From contig CADADE010000010.1 of assembly GCA_902786615.1 (NCBI GenBank), positions 33,092 through 97,091 on the forward strand: 64,000 nt of DNA, read 5' to 3'. The notes under the pieces were generated by a model. The model searched no databases. It had not been told where the DNA came from and was given only the letters and a program-made list of their open reading frames with translations. This DNA comes from Oscillospiraceae bacterium. Lineage in GTDB: Bacteria; Bacillota_A; Clostridia; Oscillospirales; Oscillospiraceae. Both the position numbers and the translations under genes were made by a program. Shown here one piece after another: positions 44,501 to 54,063 of this stretch (position 1 is the first letter of the stretch; the number at the start of each line of letters is the position of its first letter).

Positions 44501-44624
44501 CGCTTGTATAGACAAGGCTCAGATAGGCGATGATGGCGACCATCCCGATCACCACAATGGAGATCCAGGGGATGATCTGCTTACGCACATTGCGGCAGGC
44601 GTCCGTGAATTGTGTTCTCGTCAT
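41565..44624 (-). CDS. FtsX-type ABC permease with long extracytoplasmic coiled coil
   Basis: 1019 residues. An N-terminal membrane helix (residues 18-40) and a MacB-like periplasmic region (EYTITGVILHPAHISYELPE) lead into a coiled coil from about residue 230 to 480, with repeats of LEEGARKLEEGRQMLDEGQQ type. Two FtsX core sets follow (ALFLVIAALVIYATVGRMVQEQRAQIGTTKALGL; FMLLGLAAVMAYFIVMNLSVTYIQQKTRELTIMRINGF). These mechanotransmission permeases do not always carry substrates; many act on lipoproteins or cell-wall enzymes. Its ATPase is encoded just upstream (GAF-ABC fusion, six bases apart). Confidence 0.9.
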   Translation of the reverse strand: MTRTQFTDACRNVRKQIIPWISIVVIGMVAIIAYLSLVYTSEAIRLASSAYYDEYNFWDLQLVSALMLDEDDLASLRAIEGVENAEPVWTIGTKLLNVDKDTSVTVQALPEKISMPELLEGRLPEKAGECAIELLLQQRQGLKIGDRVFVANSSIAGIEPLRITEYTITGVILHPAHISYELPESPYVFVTKDCFNLEGLDGAFMQVCIDIAGLPANRYSKDYENAVKPVQEEIAAVMEERAEARTEKLRADSERKIEEGRQQLEEASEQLEEGARKLEEGRQMLDEGQQQLEEGAEKLDSSRQELDNGWKQLRDAEQQLDAAQEKLDTGSQALVEAQYQIAAIEGLMYKVDGVLNAANSVSGGNVEDALPGTAANALQQARDGAAAYSTGRDLWYSSGEDYLDAMTEYEKGKKTLEQGEQQYEEGVAEYEKGKEELEEKTAEYEEKLAEFEEKKAEYDEGLKQLEEAINRLDELGPYRWMQWNNFGNAGYVFGQNQADGLSSMSYTFSALFLVIAALVIYATVGRMVQEQRAQIGTTKALGLYNREILSKYMFFGVSAAVMAVVLGVTLTYSVVQDKFLSNYEPFFVYDEIPRQFRWAETLVVVLILPLTAAISVWFACASLIRIPAIRLLQGEQSVAKHKASRSTSAKGLYTRLIFRNIRTDLRRVLVTIVSIAGCCHLLVGGFMIKFAIERVDERQFGQIIRYDAEIRFDPSKEDAARQLADILEQNKLSYVLLSKTDIVFQFGPSISTATAITAEPDELDGFYGLTDPKSKAEVRATDDGVLVPIRLSEYQGVKVGDSLNAFDASLEPCAIPISGMFDNHFGNILFFTPACYEKVFNTPARQNSFLVHTNGMSLEELEKKVSGVEGFLELKDATADRVRLERMSSVTNAAIFMLLGLAAVMAYFIVMNLSVTYIQQKTRELTIMRINGFTVRECVVYVGWDLVVTTLAGIVLGLIAGHVLGMRLLPVTEGAYMRFVHDPDLRTYLYAALITAGFSALVSSTALRKVKDLKLSDIM

Positions 44625-44630
44625 ACTGCG

Positions 44631-45846
<1,216 letters not shown>

Positions 45847-45854
<8 letters not shown>

Positions 45855-46611
45855 CTGTCTCTATCACCGGCAGCTTCCGTTTACCGAATCCGACCACACT
45901 GTGCAGCTGGATTTCCGTTTGGATTCCCTTGGGCTGAACCCACATGGAATCCTCCTCGTTCACCAGGACAAGCTTCCCCGCCGCCGCCAGGGTCTCGTCC
46001 GTGACAAGGATCTGACCGCCCAGCGCGTAGCTCTGCACGCGCGAGGCGAGATTGACATTTCGTCCGATCATATCATATTTTGTGCGCGTTTCGGAGCCGA
46101 TGTTGCCCAGGATCGCCTCGCCTGTGTGCACGCCGATACCCATTGCGATCTCCGGGTAGCCCTGCGCCCGGTTCCAATCATTGACAGCGCCCATGCGCCG
46201 CTGCATCGCGACGGCGCAGCACACCGCATCGCGGGCCGAGTCGCTGCTGGGGCGCGGTGCGCCGAAGACGGCCACGATTTCATCCCCGACAAAATCCAGG
46301 ATATTGCCCTGCCAGGCATTGATGATCTCGATCAGCTCGCTCAAAAAATGGTTGAGCATACGGATAAAATCAATAGGGTCCATCTCCTCGGAGAGCGCCG
46401 TGGAGCCGCGCAGATCGGCAAAGAGCATCGTCACGACACGGCGCTCGCCGCCGATGCGAAGATCTCCCGCGTCAGACAGGATTTCCTCCAGCACCTCGTC
46501 CGTCAGGTAACGGCCGAAGGTACGATGGATAAACTTTTCCCGTTCCGCAAGGCGCTGGCTCAGGATGGCATTCTCCTCCCGCAGCGCTTTGATCTCCTCG
46601 TTCTGTGTCAT
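45847..46611 (-). CDS. Class III adenylate/guanylate cyclase domain protein
   Basis: 254 residues. A short coiled coil (IKALREENAILSQRLAERE) and the signalling helix FGRYLTDEVLEEILSD lead to a class III cyclase domain. The metal-binding Asp residues are in FADLRGST and FVGDEIVAVFG, and the transition-state Asn and Arg in NVNLASRVQ. The Lys that usually selects adenine is absent: NILDFVGDE has Asp where DKFIGD is expected, so purine specificity, or activity at all, is uncertain. Overlaps the MBL gene by four bases. Confidence 0.88.
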
Positions 46612-47435
46612 AGCGTGATGACCTCCCCTGCCCGCGCATAGCGTACATTTTTATGCGCGAGCTGTCTTTCCCTCTCCAACAGGACCTTGTCGGTCGCCTG
46701 AGGATCATGGTGGATCAGCAGCAGGCGCTTTGCCTCGCAGCATTCCATCAGCTCTATTCCCTTCGCCGCGGAAGAATGGCCGAAGCCCTTTCGCAGGAGC
46801 AATTCCTCCTCGCTGTACTGTCCGTCGTAGAGCAGCAGGTCAGTCCCCCGCGCAAACGCTGTGAGCGCGGAGAAGCTTTTTCCCTTATATTCATAGTCGG
46901 TTGCATAAACCAGGGATTTATTCCCGCAGGAAGCTTTCAGAACCACGCAGTCGCCGGGATGCTCGCCCGGGATGGCTTCAATTCGGATCTTGCCGTGCGT
47001 CATGGGATAAACCGCCCGCGCGATATCCACTTCCCCCTGGTATTGCGATAACTCCACAGGCCAGTAAGGCGGCGAATACAGCGTGTCGAGCCTTTTTCTG
47101 GCTTCTTCATCGCTTTCGGCCGGGAGTCTGATCAGGGTCTTTTCTCCCGGCATGGAGAGGCGTCGATACATGCCAAGGCCGAGAAGGTGATCCAGATGCA
47201 GGTGTGTCAGCAGGATCAGCGGCGGCTTTGGAAAGCGCACAGGCGCGTCAAGCAGGCCGCTGCCTGCGTCCAGAAAGACGCAGGCATCACCGGCCTGCAG
47301 CATATAACAGGAGGTGGCGCCGCCAAAAATCTCCCGCCCGTTCTCTCTGACGGCCATGGACCCGCGCGTTCCCAGAACGGTCAGCCGTATTTCTGCCAGC
47401 GGAGCCTCCCCCGTTTTTGGAAAACCGGAAGACAT
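46608..47435 (-). CDS. MBL-fold metallo-hydrolase
   Basis: 275 residues. HLHLDH (residues 78-83 region), the His in IPGEHPGDC, the Asp in YATDYEY and the His in LLLIHHDP make a complete two-metal site. The opening VLGTRGSMAVRENGREIFGGATSCYML places it in the PhnP/RNase Z-like phosphodiesterase branch. Next to a cyclase-like gene it may break a cyclic nucleotide; this is inference. It is two bases after the STAS gene and overlaps the cyclase gene. Confidence 0.85.
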   Translation of the reverse strand: MSSGFPKTGEAPLAEIRLTVLGTRGSMAVRENGREIFGGATSCYMLQAGDACVFLDAGSGLLDAPVRFPKPPLILLTHLHLDHLLGLGMYRRLSMPGEKTLIRLPAESDEEARKRLDTLYSPPYWPVELSQYQGEVDIARAVYPMTHGKIRIEAIPGEHPGDCVVLKASCGNKSLVYATDYEYKGKSFSALTAFARGTDLLLYDGQYSEEELLLRKGFGHSSAAKGIELMECCEAKRLLLIHHDPQATDKVLLERERQLAHKNVRYARAGEVITL

Positions 47436-47437
47436 GC

Positions 47438-47737
47438 TTACTCGATGGTCAGGATATCGCTGAAGCCGGTCACCTCAAAAATCTCATTGATGACGGCGTT
47501 GACGTGGATGAGCTTCATGCTGCCCTGCTTGTTCATGATTTTCTGTGCCGACAGCAGCACGCGCAGGCCGGCCGAGGATATGTACTCCAGCTTCTCAAAA
47601 TCCATCACAAGCTCCTGCACGCCGGTCATGGCGCTCTTCAGCTCAGTCTCGAGCTGAGGCGCGGTGGTGGTATCCAGGCGTCCCTCCAGCGCGACAGTCA
47701 GCGTTTTGCCTTCGATTTTCTTTTCAATGTTCAGCAT
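47438..47737 (-). CDS. STAS-domain anti-sigma factor antagonist-like protein
   Basis: 99 residues, a single STAS domain. VALEGRLDTTTAPQLETEL and LEYISSAGLRVLLSAQ are typical; Ser55 in YISSAGL aligns with the phosphorylated Ser of SpoIIAA and RsbV. It would be phosphorylated by an RsbW-like HATPase and dephosphorylated by the SpoIIE phosphatase encoded just upstream. No sigma factor is encoded nearby, so the output may be the HATPase-fused MATE protein. Confidence 0.93.
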   Translation of the reverse strand: MLNIEKKIEGKTLTVALEGRLDTTTAPQLETELKSAMTGVQELVMDFEKLEYISSAGLRVLLSAQKIMNKQGSMKLIHVNAVINEIFEVTGFSDILTIE

Positions 47738-47766
47738 GATTTATTACTCCTTTTCAGTTTGTTTGT

Positions 47767-49851
47767 TCAAAGCTTCTTTTTGATACGCAGAGTATTCATT
47801 TCATCCTTGTATTCATAGGTCATGTCATCCATGCTCTTTTTCACCATGAAGATCCCAAGGCCGCCGATCTTTCTTTCCTCCGCAGAGAGCGTGACGTCGG
47901 GGTCCTCCTTCTCCAGAGGATTATAGGGCACACCGTGATCGGAGAAGGTAATGACCACCGCCGCGGGATCCTGTTCCCGCTCCAGCTCGATGGTGGCGCT
48001 GCCGACGCCGGGCTGGTAGGCGTAGCTGGCAATATTGACAAAGATCTCTTCCACAGCCACGTCGATCTGAAGCTGCGTCTTCATGGGGCAGTCCATTTCC
48101 TCCAGATACCCGTCCACGAAGGCGAGCACCTCATCCAAATTGTCGAGCGTGGCTTCAATCGTAATTTCCTTCACATTCTTCACCTCAGCACCAGTATAGT
48201 GGAAACACAGCATGGTAATATCATCAAACTGCGGGGCCTGACCCACAAAGCAGTCGATCCCGGATTTCACGTTTTCCAGCAGCGCCGCCGGCGCGGCGTC
48301 CGGATCGCGGTTAAGGGCCTCGAGCATTCTGTCCGTACCGAAAAGCTCATTGTTCGCGTTGGTCGCCTCTGTCACGCCGTCCGTATAGACAAACAGCGAA
48401 TCGCCCGGCTTCAACTCAAAGCTGTGCTCCCGGAAACGAAGCCCCTCCATTGTCGCCACGGCGGGTGAATGGCGGTAGACCACCAGCTCATACTGTCCGT
48501 CCGGATGGCGGATCGCCGGATGCTCATGCCCGGCGTTGGCGGCAAGGCCTTTGCCGGTGGAGAGCTCCACGATGGCAAGCCACACCGTGACGAAAAGCTC
48601 CGCCTCGTTCCCCTCACAAAGCTGCTCATTGACATACTTGAGGATCTCGGCAGGGCCGCCGCCCATCATGGCGCGGTTTTTGATCAGGGTCTTGGCAATC
48701 ACCATAAAGAGCGCCGCCGGCACACCCTTGCCGGACACGTCCGCCATCACGAGGCCAATATGATCCTCGTCGATGAGGAAAAAATCATAGAAGTCGCCGC
48801 CCACCTCCTTGGCGGGGGTCATGGTGGCGTAGATATCAAAGTCATGCCTCGCCGGGAAAGCCGGGAAGATCCGCGGCAGCATATCCGCCTGGATCTGCGT
48901 GGCGATGTTCAGCTCCGCGCCGATACGCTCCTTTTCTGCCGTGACGCGGGTGAGGTTTTCCAGGTATTCGACGATCTTTCCCTGCATGTTTCGGATCACC
49001 TGGTACAGATCTCCGATCTCATTATTGGCCTTGATCGGCAGGGAGATGATATCGTTTTTGGTAAAGCCGTCGTTATGTTCGGTAAAGCCCCTGGTCGCGT
49101 CGGAGAGCATTTTGAGCGGCTTGATGGCAAGCTTGTGCATCTGGAGAATGCAGGCTCCGACCGACAGCAGCAGCAGGAGTGCGGCAAAGGCGATCATGCG
49201 GTACAAAAACTGCTGCCGCTCGGCCATGACCTCGGTCATGTCGATATCGACGCCGACAAGCGCCACATTCTCGCCCTTCGCATTGACAATGGGGTCATAG
49301 GCTGAGCACAGCCAGCCGTAGGCAGTCACCGAAACTGTCGGCTCGATGCGTCCGTTTTCCCGGTAAGCCAGGAATTCCTTCGGTGAGGGGGTGGTGCTGC
49401 CCGTGTAAAGCATGCCCTCATCCGGGTCGATGATGTTGATGCTGTCCGCGCCCTCCACAGTCAGGGCGTAGATATACTTTGCCTCCATCCTGTCCCGGAA
49501 ATCCTGCAGCATATCCCTGGCCTTCTCATAATCCTCGAGTACGCCCTTCTCCTTGAGCCAGTCACGGATCAGTTCCTCGTTCTGCTCCTTCACCGCCCGC
49601 TCACGCAGCGCCCTGTATTCGTCTGTGGTAATCATACCCAGAAAGCGCTCAAACCAATCGCCGTCCATAAAGGCGGCTACCGTATCGGCGTAGTTCGCGG
49701 TGTTCATTTTATAGTAGCGATCCACACGTTCGCTGTTGACCTTATAGGCAATGACTGTAAGGCCCGTTGAAAGCGCCAGAATGATGACGATAACCAGCAT
49801 GTTCAGGCTGACGGACAGCGAAACTCTGTTGCTTTTTTTCTCCAAGTTCAT
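47767..49851 (-). CDS. Sensor SpoIIE-family phosphatase fused to RsbW-like HATPase domain
   Basis: 694 residues. Two membrane helices (about residues 15-35 and 220-240) bracket an extracytoplasmic sensor domain; a HAMP-like linker follows. The PP2C/SpoIIE phosphatase domain (about 330-550) has its metal-binding Asp residues in GGDFYDFF, MADVSGKG, YTDGVTEA and FDDITML. The C-terminal HATPase domain (about 565-690) has an intact N-box (AVEEIFVNIASYAY), SDHGVPYNP and IGGLGIFMVKK. One protein can thus both dephosphorylate and phosphorylate the STAS partner. ATG at 49851 follows GGAGGGGG. Confidence 0.94.
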   Translation of the reverse strand: MNLEKKSNRVSLSVSLNMLVIVIILALSTGLTVIAYKVNSERVDRYYKMNTANYADTVAAFMDGDWFERFLGMITTDEYRALRERAVKEQNEELIRDWLKEKGVLEDYEKARDMLQDFRDRMEAKYIYALTVEGADSINIIDPDEGMLYTGSTTPSPKEFLAYRENGRIEPTVSVTAYGWLCSAYDPIVNAKGENVALVGVDIDMTEVMAERQQFLYRMIAFAALLLLLSVGACILQMHKLAIKPLKMLSDATRGFTEHNDGFTKNDIISLPIKANNEIGDLYQVIRNMQGKIVEYLENLTRVTAEKERIGAELNIATQIQADMLPRIFPAFPARHDFDIYATMTPAKEVGGDFYDFFLIDEDHIGLVMADVSGKGVPAALFMVIAKTLIKNRAMMGGGPAEILKYVNEQLCEGNEAELFVTVWLAIVELSTGKGLAANAGHEHPAIRHPDGQYELVVYRHSPAVATMEGLRFREHSFELKPGDSLFVYTDGVTEATNANNELFGTDRMLEALNRDPDAAPAALLENVKSGIDCFVGQAPQFDDITMLCFHYTGAEVKNVKEITIEATLDNLDEVLAFVDGYLEEMDCPMKTQLQIDVAVEEIFVNIASYAYQPGVGSATIELEREQDPAAVVITFSDHGVPYNPLEKEDPDVTLSAEERKIGGLGIFMVKKSMDDMTYEYKDEMNTLRIKKKL

Positions 49852-49876
49852 AGCCCCCTCCAAGTCATTCCCGGCG

Positions 49877-51658
49877 TCAGATCGTTACGGTCATCACGTT
49901 AAAGCCCTGAAAGTTGCGGTAGTGAAAATCCTTTGCGCGCTTGCGCACCAGCATCACGCCTACGGAATCGAGCAGTTCCTCCTGCGATTGCGCGTTCAGC
50001 CTGCCCATACGCATGTCGAGGGGGTTAAAATAGGGCGCGCTGTTGCGGATATGCAGGACATAGTCTCCGTTTTGCTCCTTTGCCAGGGTAAGGCAGATAT
50101 ATTCGTCGGGCTTGCCGGTGAAAGCCTTCTCCTGCGTCACGACGCACAGCTCCTCCACTGCAAGCTCGATCAGCATGGCCTGCTTCATGGGGATCTCTTC
50201 CCGCTCGCAGAAGGCCGCGACCCCCTCGAGCACCTTGCCGAGCTCTCGGTTGTCCTGATCCATGGTCGCGGAAAAGACGGGCGTCTTCCGGCCTTTCAGC
50301 GCTTCATTGCGCCCGGCGTTGATTCTCGCCTCTGCAATCAGCGCGCACAGCGAGCCGCCCTCACTGACGAGGAAGAGCCACCAGAAATCATGGGGGAAAA
50401 GCAGTCCCGCCGCGAAGGTAGCCGGCAGCAGAAAAACAATTGTGCGAAAGACAGTCGCCAGCGTCGCAAGCTTCTCCTGCCCGGTGGACTGATAAAAGCC
50501 CGTCAGAATAATGGTGATGCCGGCGAAAGGCGTGCTGAGGCAGAAGATGGGAATAGCCTGCATGGACACCGCGAGGGCCTCCTGATCCTTCAGGCCGAAG
50601 AGCAGGGACACCGGCCTTGCATTCAGGCAGATCAGCGCGCTGATCACCGTGCCGACAATGAGACCGTATTGTATGGCGATCACCAGCAGATAGCGAAGGC
50701 TTGCCCTGTCGTGCTCTGCCGAGAAGGTTGAAGCAAGCGGCTGCATGGTGTCGGAAAAGGCCTGGTAAATACCATAGGCAAGATAGGACACGTTCATGAC
50801 CACATCAAAAACCGCGACATAGATTTCCCCGTTGATGACGCCGCGCGCGCCGGCCTGCAGCAGCAGGCGGTTGCCCAGCATCAGAAAGAGAAACTGAAAC
50901 ACATAACGCGCGGAGGTAGAAAAACCGATCCGCAGGGAACGGCCCGCTTCGGACGCCATTTCCGCGTTTCCGGGGGCGCTTTGGCGCCGTTTGACATGCA
51001 GGATCCCCTTTCCGCGGAAAAAGTGGGTGGACATGATGGCGACGCTCGTCATCTGGGCAATCACCGTCGCCCAGGCAGAGCCGGGTACGCCCCAGCCCAG
51101 CACCAGCACAAACAGAATGTTGAGCAGCAGATCCACCACGCAGCCGACGGAAAAGCCGAGCGTCGCAAGCTCCGCGCCGTTGTCGCAGCGCACCAGATCA
51201 TAAAGCAGGAAATTCAGCAGAAAGATTGGCGCCGCCGACACGATCGGGCGGGCATACTCCTCACAGAGCACTCTGAGCGCGCTCTGGGCTTTGTTTGCCC
51301 CCAGCAGACTGAGCAGGGGCTGCATCAGCAGATTGCCCAGCAGGGCAAGCCCAAGCGACGCTGCCAGCAGCCAGACGGCCAGATACCGGAAATGCGCAAG
51401 CGCATCCTCCTCCCGGCCTGCCGCGGCAAGGCGGCTGTGGGTTACGCCCCCGCCGGCGGAGAAGCCCAGGCCCATTACATTGTAGAGCATGTACAGAGGT
51501 GTCACCATGCCGATGGCCGCAAGCCCGCTCTCCCCCATCCGGTTGCCGACCGTTACCGCGTCCGCCATGTTGGCAGCAGACAGCGCCACGGCGGAAATCA
51601 GCGAAGGCCAGAGGACCTGGAAAAACATCTTTCTGCAGATAAATTGTTGTCTGTTCAA
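49877..51658 (-). CDS. MATE-family exporter fused to degenerate HATPase domain
   Basis: 593 residues. Residues 1-455 are a MATE/MOP transporter with 12 membrane segments (LISAVALSAANMADAVTVGNRMGESGLAAIG; DLLLNILFVLVLGWGVPGSAWATVIAQ). Residues 465-593 align with RsbW-like HATPase domains, but key positions are lost: N-box EELCVVTQEKAF has Val instead of the Mg-binding Asn, the DxG motif reads RNSAPYFNP, and the G2 box reads DSVGVMLVRKR. It likely binds a partner such as the STAS protein without kinase activity. The start seems to be TTG overlapping the DUF2156 stop. I know of no described fusion of this type. Confidence 0.9.
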   Translation of the reverse strand: MNRQQFICRKMFFQVLWPSLISAVALSAANMADAVTVGNRMGESGLAAIGMVTPLYMLYNVMGLGFSAGGGVTHSRLAAAGREEDALAHFRYLAVWLLAASLGLALLGNLLMQPLLSLLGANKAQSALRVLCEEYARPIVSAAPIFLLNFLLYDLVRCDNGAELATLGFSVGCVVDLLLNILFVLVLGWGVPGSAWATVIAQMTSVAIMSTHFFRGKGILHVKRRQSAPGNAEMASEAGRSLRIGFSTSARYVFQFLFLMLGNRLLLQAGARGVINGEIYVAVFDVVMNVSYLAYGIYQAFSDTMQPLASTFSAEHDRASLRYLLVIAIQYGLIVGTVISALICLNARPVSLLFGLKDQEALAVSMQAIPIFCLSTPFAGITIILTGFYQSTGQEKLATLATVFRTIVFLLPATFAAGLLFPHDFWWLFLVSEGGSLCALIAEARINAGRNEALKGRKTPVFSATMDQDNRELGKVLEGVAAFCEREEIPMKQAMLIELAVEELCVVTQEKAFTGKPDEYICLTLAKEQNGDYVLHIRNSAPYFNPLDMRMGRLNAQSQEELLDSVGVMLVRKRAKDFHYRNFQGFNVMTVTI

Positions 51659-52497
51659 GTCTTACTCGCCTCGAATACTTCCAGTCGATCAACGGGACTG
51701 TAAAGCTGCTTGGCCATGCGCAGCCCCTCCAAGCCCAGATCCTCCTCGATATTGATCAGGGAATACGCCCCTGCCATACAGCACGCCAATTCATGGATGC
51801 AGACGGTGGTTGTCTCTGTCGGAAGCGCCGGGTCATGTTTGGACATGGTCATGGTAAACATGTCGGGCTTGTTCTCATAGCCCAGTATAAACGCATGATA
51901 GCCGCCGGGAACCTCCAGCGCGATGCCGCGCATGCCCAGCGTCTGAAAATGTTCGATCTCCGTGCGCAGTACGCCCAGATCGTGATAATCGGGCTGGCTG
52001 CCGTCCGCTTCGATCTTCTCCATGAGTCCGCGTATCATGGGCAGATCCGCCGCGCTCAGGACGTGCGTGGAATAATTCAGGTTCTGCCTGTAGCGGCGGC
52101 ATTTTACCTTAAAGCTGTTGGACATGTGCCCCTCCCGCAGAGCCAGAGCCGCGGCGGAGCAGATATATTCGCTCAGGTCCGGTCTGTGCCTTGTCGTCCA
52201 GCCGCGCGACGCAAGCCGCTCCGCCTGCGCCTCGCTCAGGTACAGGATCCGTGCCGGGGCCTCCAGACTGTCCAGAAAGGAAAGGCACTTATCCTCCGCG
52301 CCGCAGGGGCAGTAATAGCCCCCGTCATAAAAGCTGCGGATCACAAAGAAATCCTCGTCTCCCGCAACGCGCAGCCCATAGGCGTCCCGCCAGGCGAAGA
52401 GAGAGGGAAACGAAAGCGCCGTAAAGGGATGCTCCCGCGTGTCCCGGCAGGCCTTTATCCATGCCTGATCTTCCAGGCAAAGAGGTCGAAATTCCAT
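51655..52497 (-). CDS. DUF2156 (phosphatidylglycerol lysyltransferase C-terminal-like) protein
   Basis: 280 residues with GNAT-type fold sequence LCLEDQAWIKACRDTREHPFTALSFPSLFAW, KVKCRRYRQNLNYSTHVL and INIEEDLGLEGLRMAKQLY, which matches the DUF2156/MprF C-terminal domain. MprF uses this domain to transfer aminoacyl groups to lipid; the free-standing version is cytoplasmic and its acceptor unknown. First gene of the nine-gene operon, overlapping the MATE fusion by four bases. Confidence 0.87.
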   Translation of the reverse strand: MEFRPLCLEDQAWIKACRDTREHPFTALSFPSLFAWRDAYGLRVAGDEDFFVIRSFYDGGYYCPCGAEDKCLSFLDSLEAPARILYLSEAQAERLASRGWTTRHRPDLSEYICSAAALALREGHMSNSFKVKCRRYRQNLNYSTHVLSAADLPMIRGLMEKIEADGSQPDYHDLGVLRTEIEHFQTLGMRGIALEVPGGYHAFILGYENKPDMFTMTMSKHDPALPTETTTVCIHELACCMAGAYSLINIEEDLGLEGLRMAKQLYSPVDRLEVFEASKT

Positions 52498-52532
52498 ATG
52501 CCAGTCCTTTTTCTTTGTATAATAACCGATTA

Positions 52533-52562
52533 ATTATATCACGGTTTTTACCGTACACGCAA
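52533..52562 (-). promoter_or_regulatory. Promoter of the nine-gene signalling operon with internal dyad
   Basis: TTGCGT (52557-52562) and perfect TATAAT (52533-52538), spacer 18, on the minus strand. The spacer holds a perfect ACGGT-AAAA-ACCGT dyad (52541-52554), well placed for a repressor or activator. Confidence 0.6.
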
Positions 52563-52571
52563 GTGCTTTGT

Positions 52572-52603
52572 TGCAAAATGAGGCAGGGGTTACCCCTGCC
52601 TCA
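52572..52603 (-). terminator. Terminator after the SGNH gene
   Basis: GAGGCAGGGG-TAA-CCCCTGCCTC followed by ATTTTGC on the minus strand, just past the SGNH stop and ahead of the signalling operon promoter. Confidence 0.75.
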
Positions 52604-52611
52604 AAAGGACA

Positions 52612-54048
52612 TTATTCCTCAGTGCCGTATTGGCTGATCATGCCGCGGTTCGCGTCAAAGACATAGCGGAAATCTGCGTTGTCGATCTCCTCTCCGTTTC
52701 GCAGGACGCAGGCATGCAGATCTGCGCCGTCGTCTCCCGGCGTCAGCGGCATCCCGTCGAGCAGAAGACTCTCCCCCCCGGTCAGTACACCCGCCGGGGT
52801 ATTCACCGTCTCCCCGTCCCCCGGCAGACTGTCCAGCACGGCAGCTCGCTCCCCACCGTTTCGGATAAGGATGAGCTTCGTCTCTTCGCCGCATCGGTCG
52901 ACATCCACGCCCAGGCTCCGGAGGAGCGCAGTGGCCAGCCCGTCGCGGAAAAGGCCGGGGTCGCGCACGAAGAGCGCGGCGTCCACCGCGTCCCGCTCCA
53001 GAAGCATCAGATAGCGGTAGAGATCGCGCTGCGTGTGAAGCTCTTCGTTCTTTTTCAGCGTATAGAGCCGGTGATCCCGCTCCCAGTCGGCATAGGCGGC
53101 CTCGCCCCGGCGGTCGGGGATACCGTAGCGCCGCGCGATATAATCACCGAGGTATTCCGTGATCTTCCGCGCGCCCGCGGTGTTCAGGTGTCCGGCACTG
53201 TCGGCAAAGTCGATCTGATAATCCACCACGTCGAGGTCGAAGAAGTTCAGATAATCCACCCCGTATTCCGCCGCGATCTGCCCCGCGTACTGCGCGGCGG
53301 CCTGCTGATGCGCGTCGCCGAAGAGCGGCAGGAAGGTCACAAGCACCTCAATACCCCGGCTCTGGCATTCCTCAATGGCGCGGCGCAGATAGTCCACGCC
53401 CACCGTGTCAAAGACCGCGCCCTTCTCGCTGTCGTCGGGCACGAACGCGCCGGGATAGATCGCGTCATTGGCGATGGCGCCGCGGGTCAGGCTTTTCTGC
53501 GGATGAAAATCCTCCGCCGTGAGCTGACTCCAGCGGGAGTGAAAGACCGGGAAGGTCCACAGGAGGTTGAAGGCGCTGCGGCGCTCCCCCTCGTTATACT
53601 CCTCCGTCATGGAAGGATCGTCCAGCATGTCCCGCACGGCGCGTATTTTTGTGAGACTCAGCGGGAAGCTGTCCATGGAGATGTGCATGAGACCGAAGAC
53701 TGCGGTGGTTTTGGCGTCAAAGTGCATTCCGTAACAGTCAATGACCATGAGCTTCGGCTGCTTGTAGTCCAAGGCCAAGCGCATGACCCAGTAATAGGCG
53801 GGGGGCGGGTGCCCGGCCTGGGCCCAGTTGTAGGAGACGATCCCGTGATCCTCCCACATCTCCATGGGGAAGACGCCGTTCATGGGGCGGCTGGAGCCGA
53901 CGAAAAACACGTCGTAATCCGCGTCCTGTTCGAAGAACTCAGCATTCTTCGCGTAACTGTCCTTTTTCTGGGTCAGCCATGTCAGCGCGCCCAGCAGCGC
54001 AGCGGTCAGGCACAGGGCGGCAAGGCAGCTCAGGATTTTTCTATTCAT
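52612..54048 (-). CDS. SGNH/GDSL-like acyl-handling protein (DltD/AlgX-type), MBOAT partner
   Basis: 478 residues with an N-terminal membrane anchor (residues 5-25). A Ser motif FFVGSSRPMNG (Gly51-Ser53) and a C-terminal-type DSAGHLNTAG with Asp and His form a likely SGNH triad. Such proteins accept or transfer acyl groups outside the membrane after an MBOAT protein. About 150 residues beyond residue 320 are unlike known SGNH proteins and have no recognisable domain. Sixteen bases downstream of the MBOAT gene. Substrate unknown. Confidence 0.8.
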   Translation of the reverse strand: MNRKILSCLAALCLTAALLGALTWLTQKKDSYAKNAEFFEQDADYDVFFVGSSRPMNGVFPMEMWEDHGIVSYNWAQAGHPPPAYYWVMRLALDYKQPKLMVIDCYGMHFDAKTTAVFGLMHISMDSFPLSLTKIRAVRDMLDDPSMTEEYNEGERRSAFNLLWTFPVFHSRWSQLTAEDFHPQKSLTRGAIANDAIYPGAFVPDDSEKGAVFDTVGVDYLRRAIEECQSRGIEVLVTFLPLFGDAHQQAAAQYAGQIAAEYGVDYLNFFDLDVVDYQIDFADSAGHLNTAGARKITEYLGDYIARRYGIPDRRGEAAYADWERDHRLYTLKKNEELHTQRDLYRYLMLLERDAVDAALFVRDPGLFRDGLATALLRSLGVDVDRCGEETKLILIRNGGERAAVLDSLPGDGETVNTPAGVLTGGESLLLDGMPLTPGDDGADLHACVLRNGEEIDNADFRYVFDANRGMISQYGTEE

Positions 54049-54063
54049 CTGTCGTGTCCGTCC

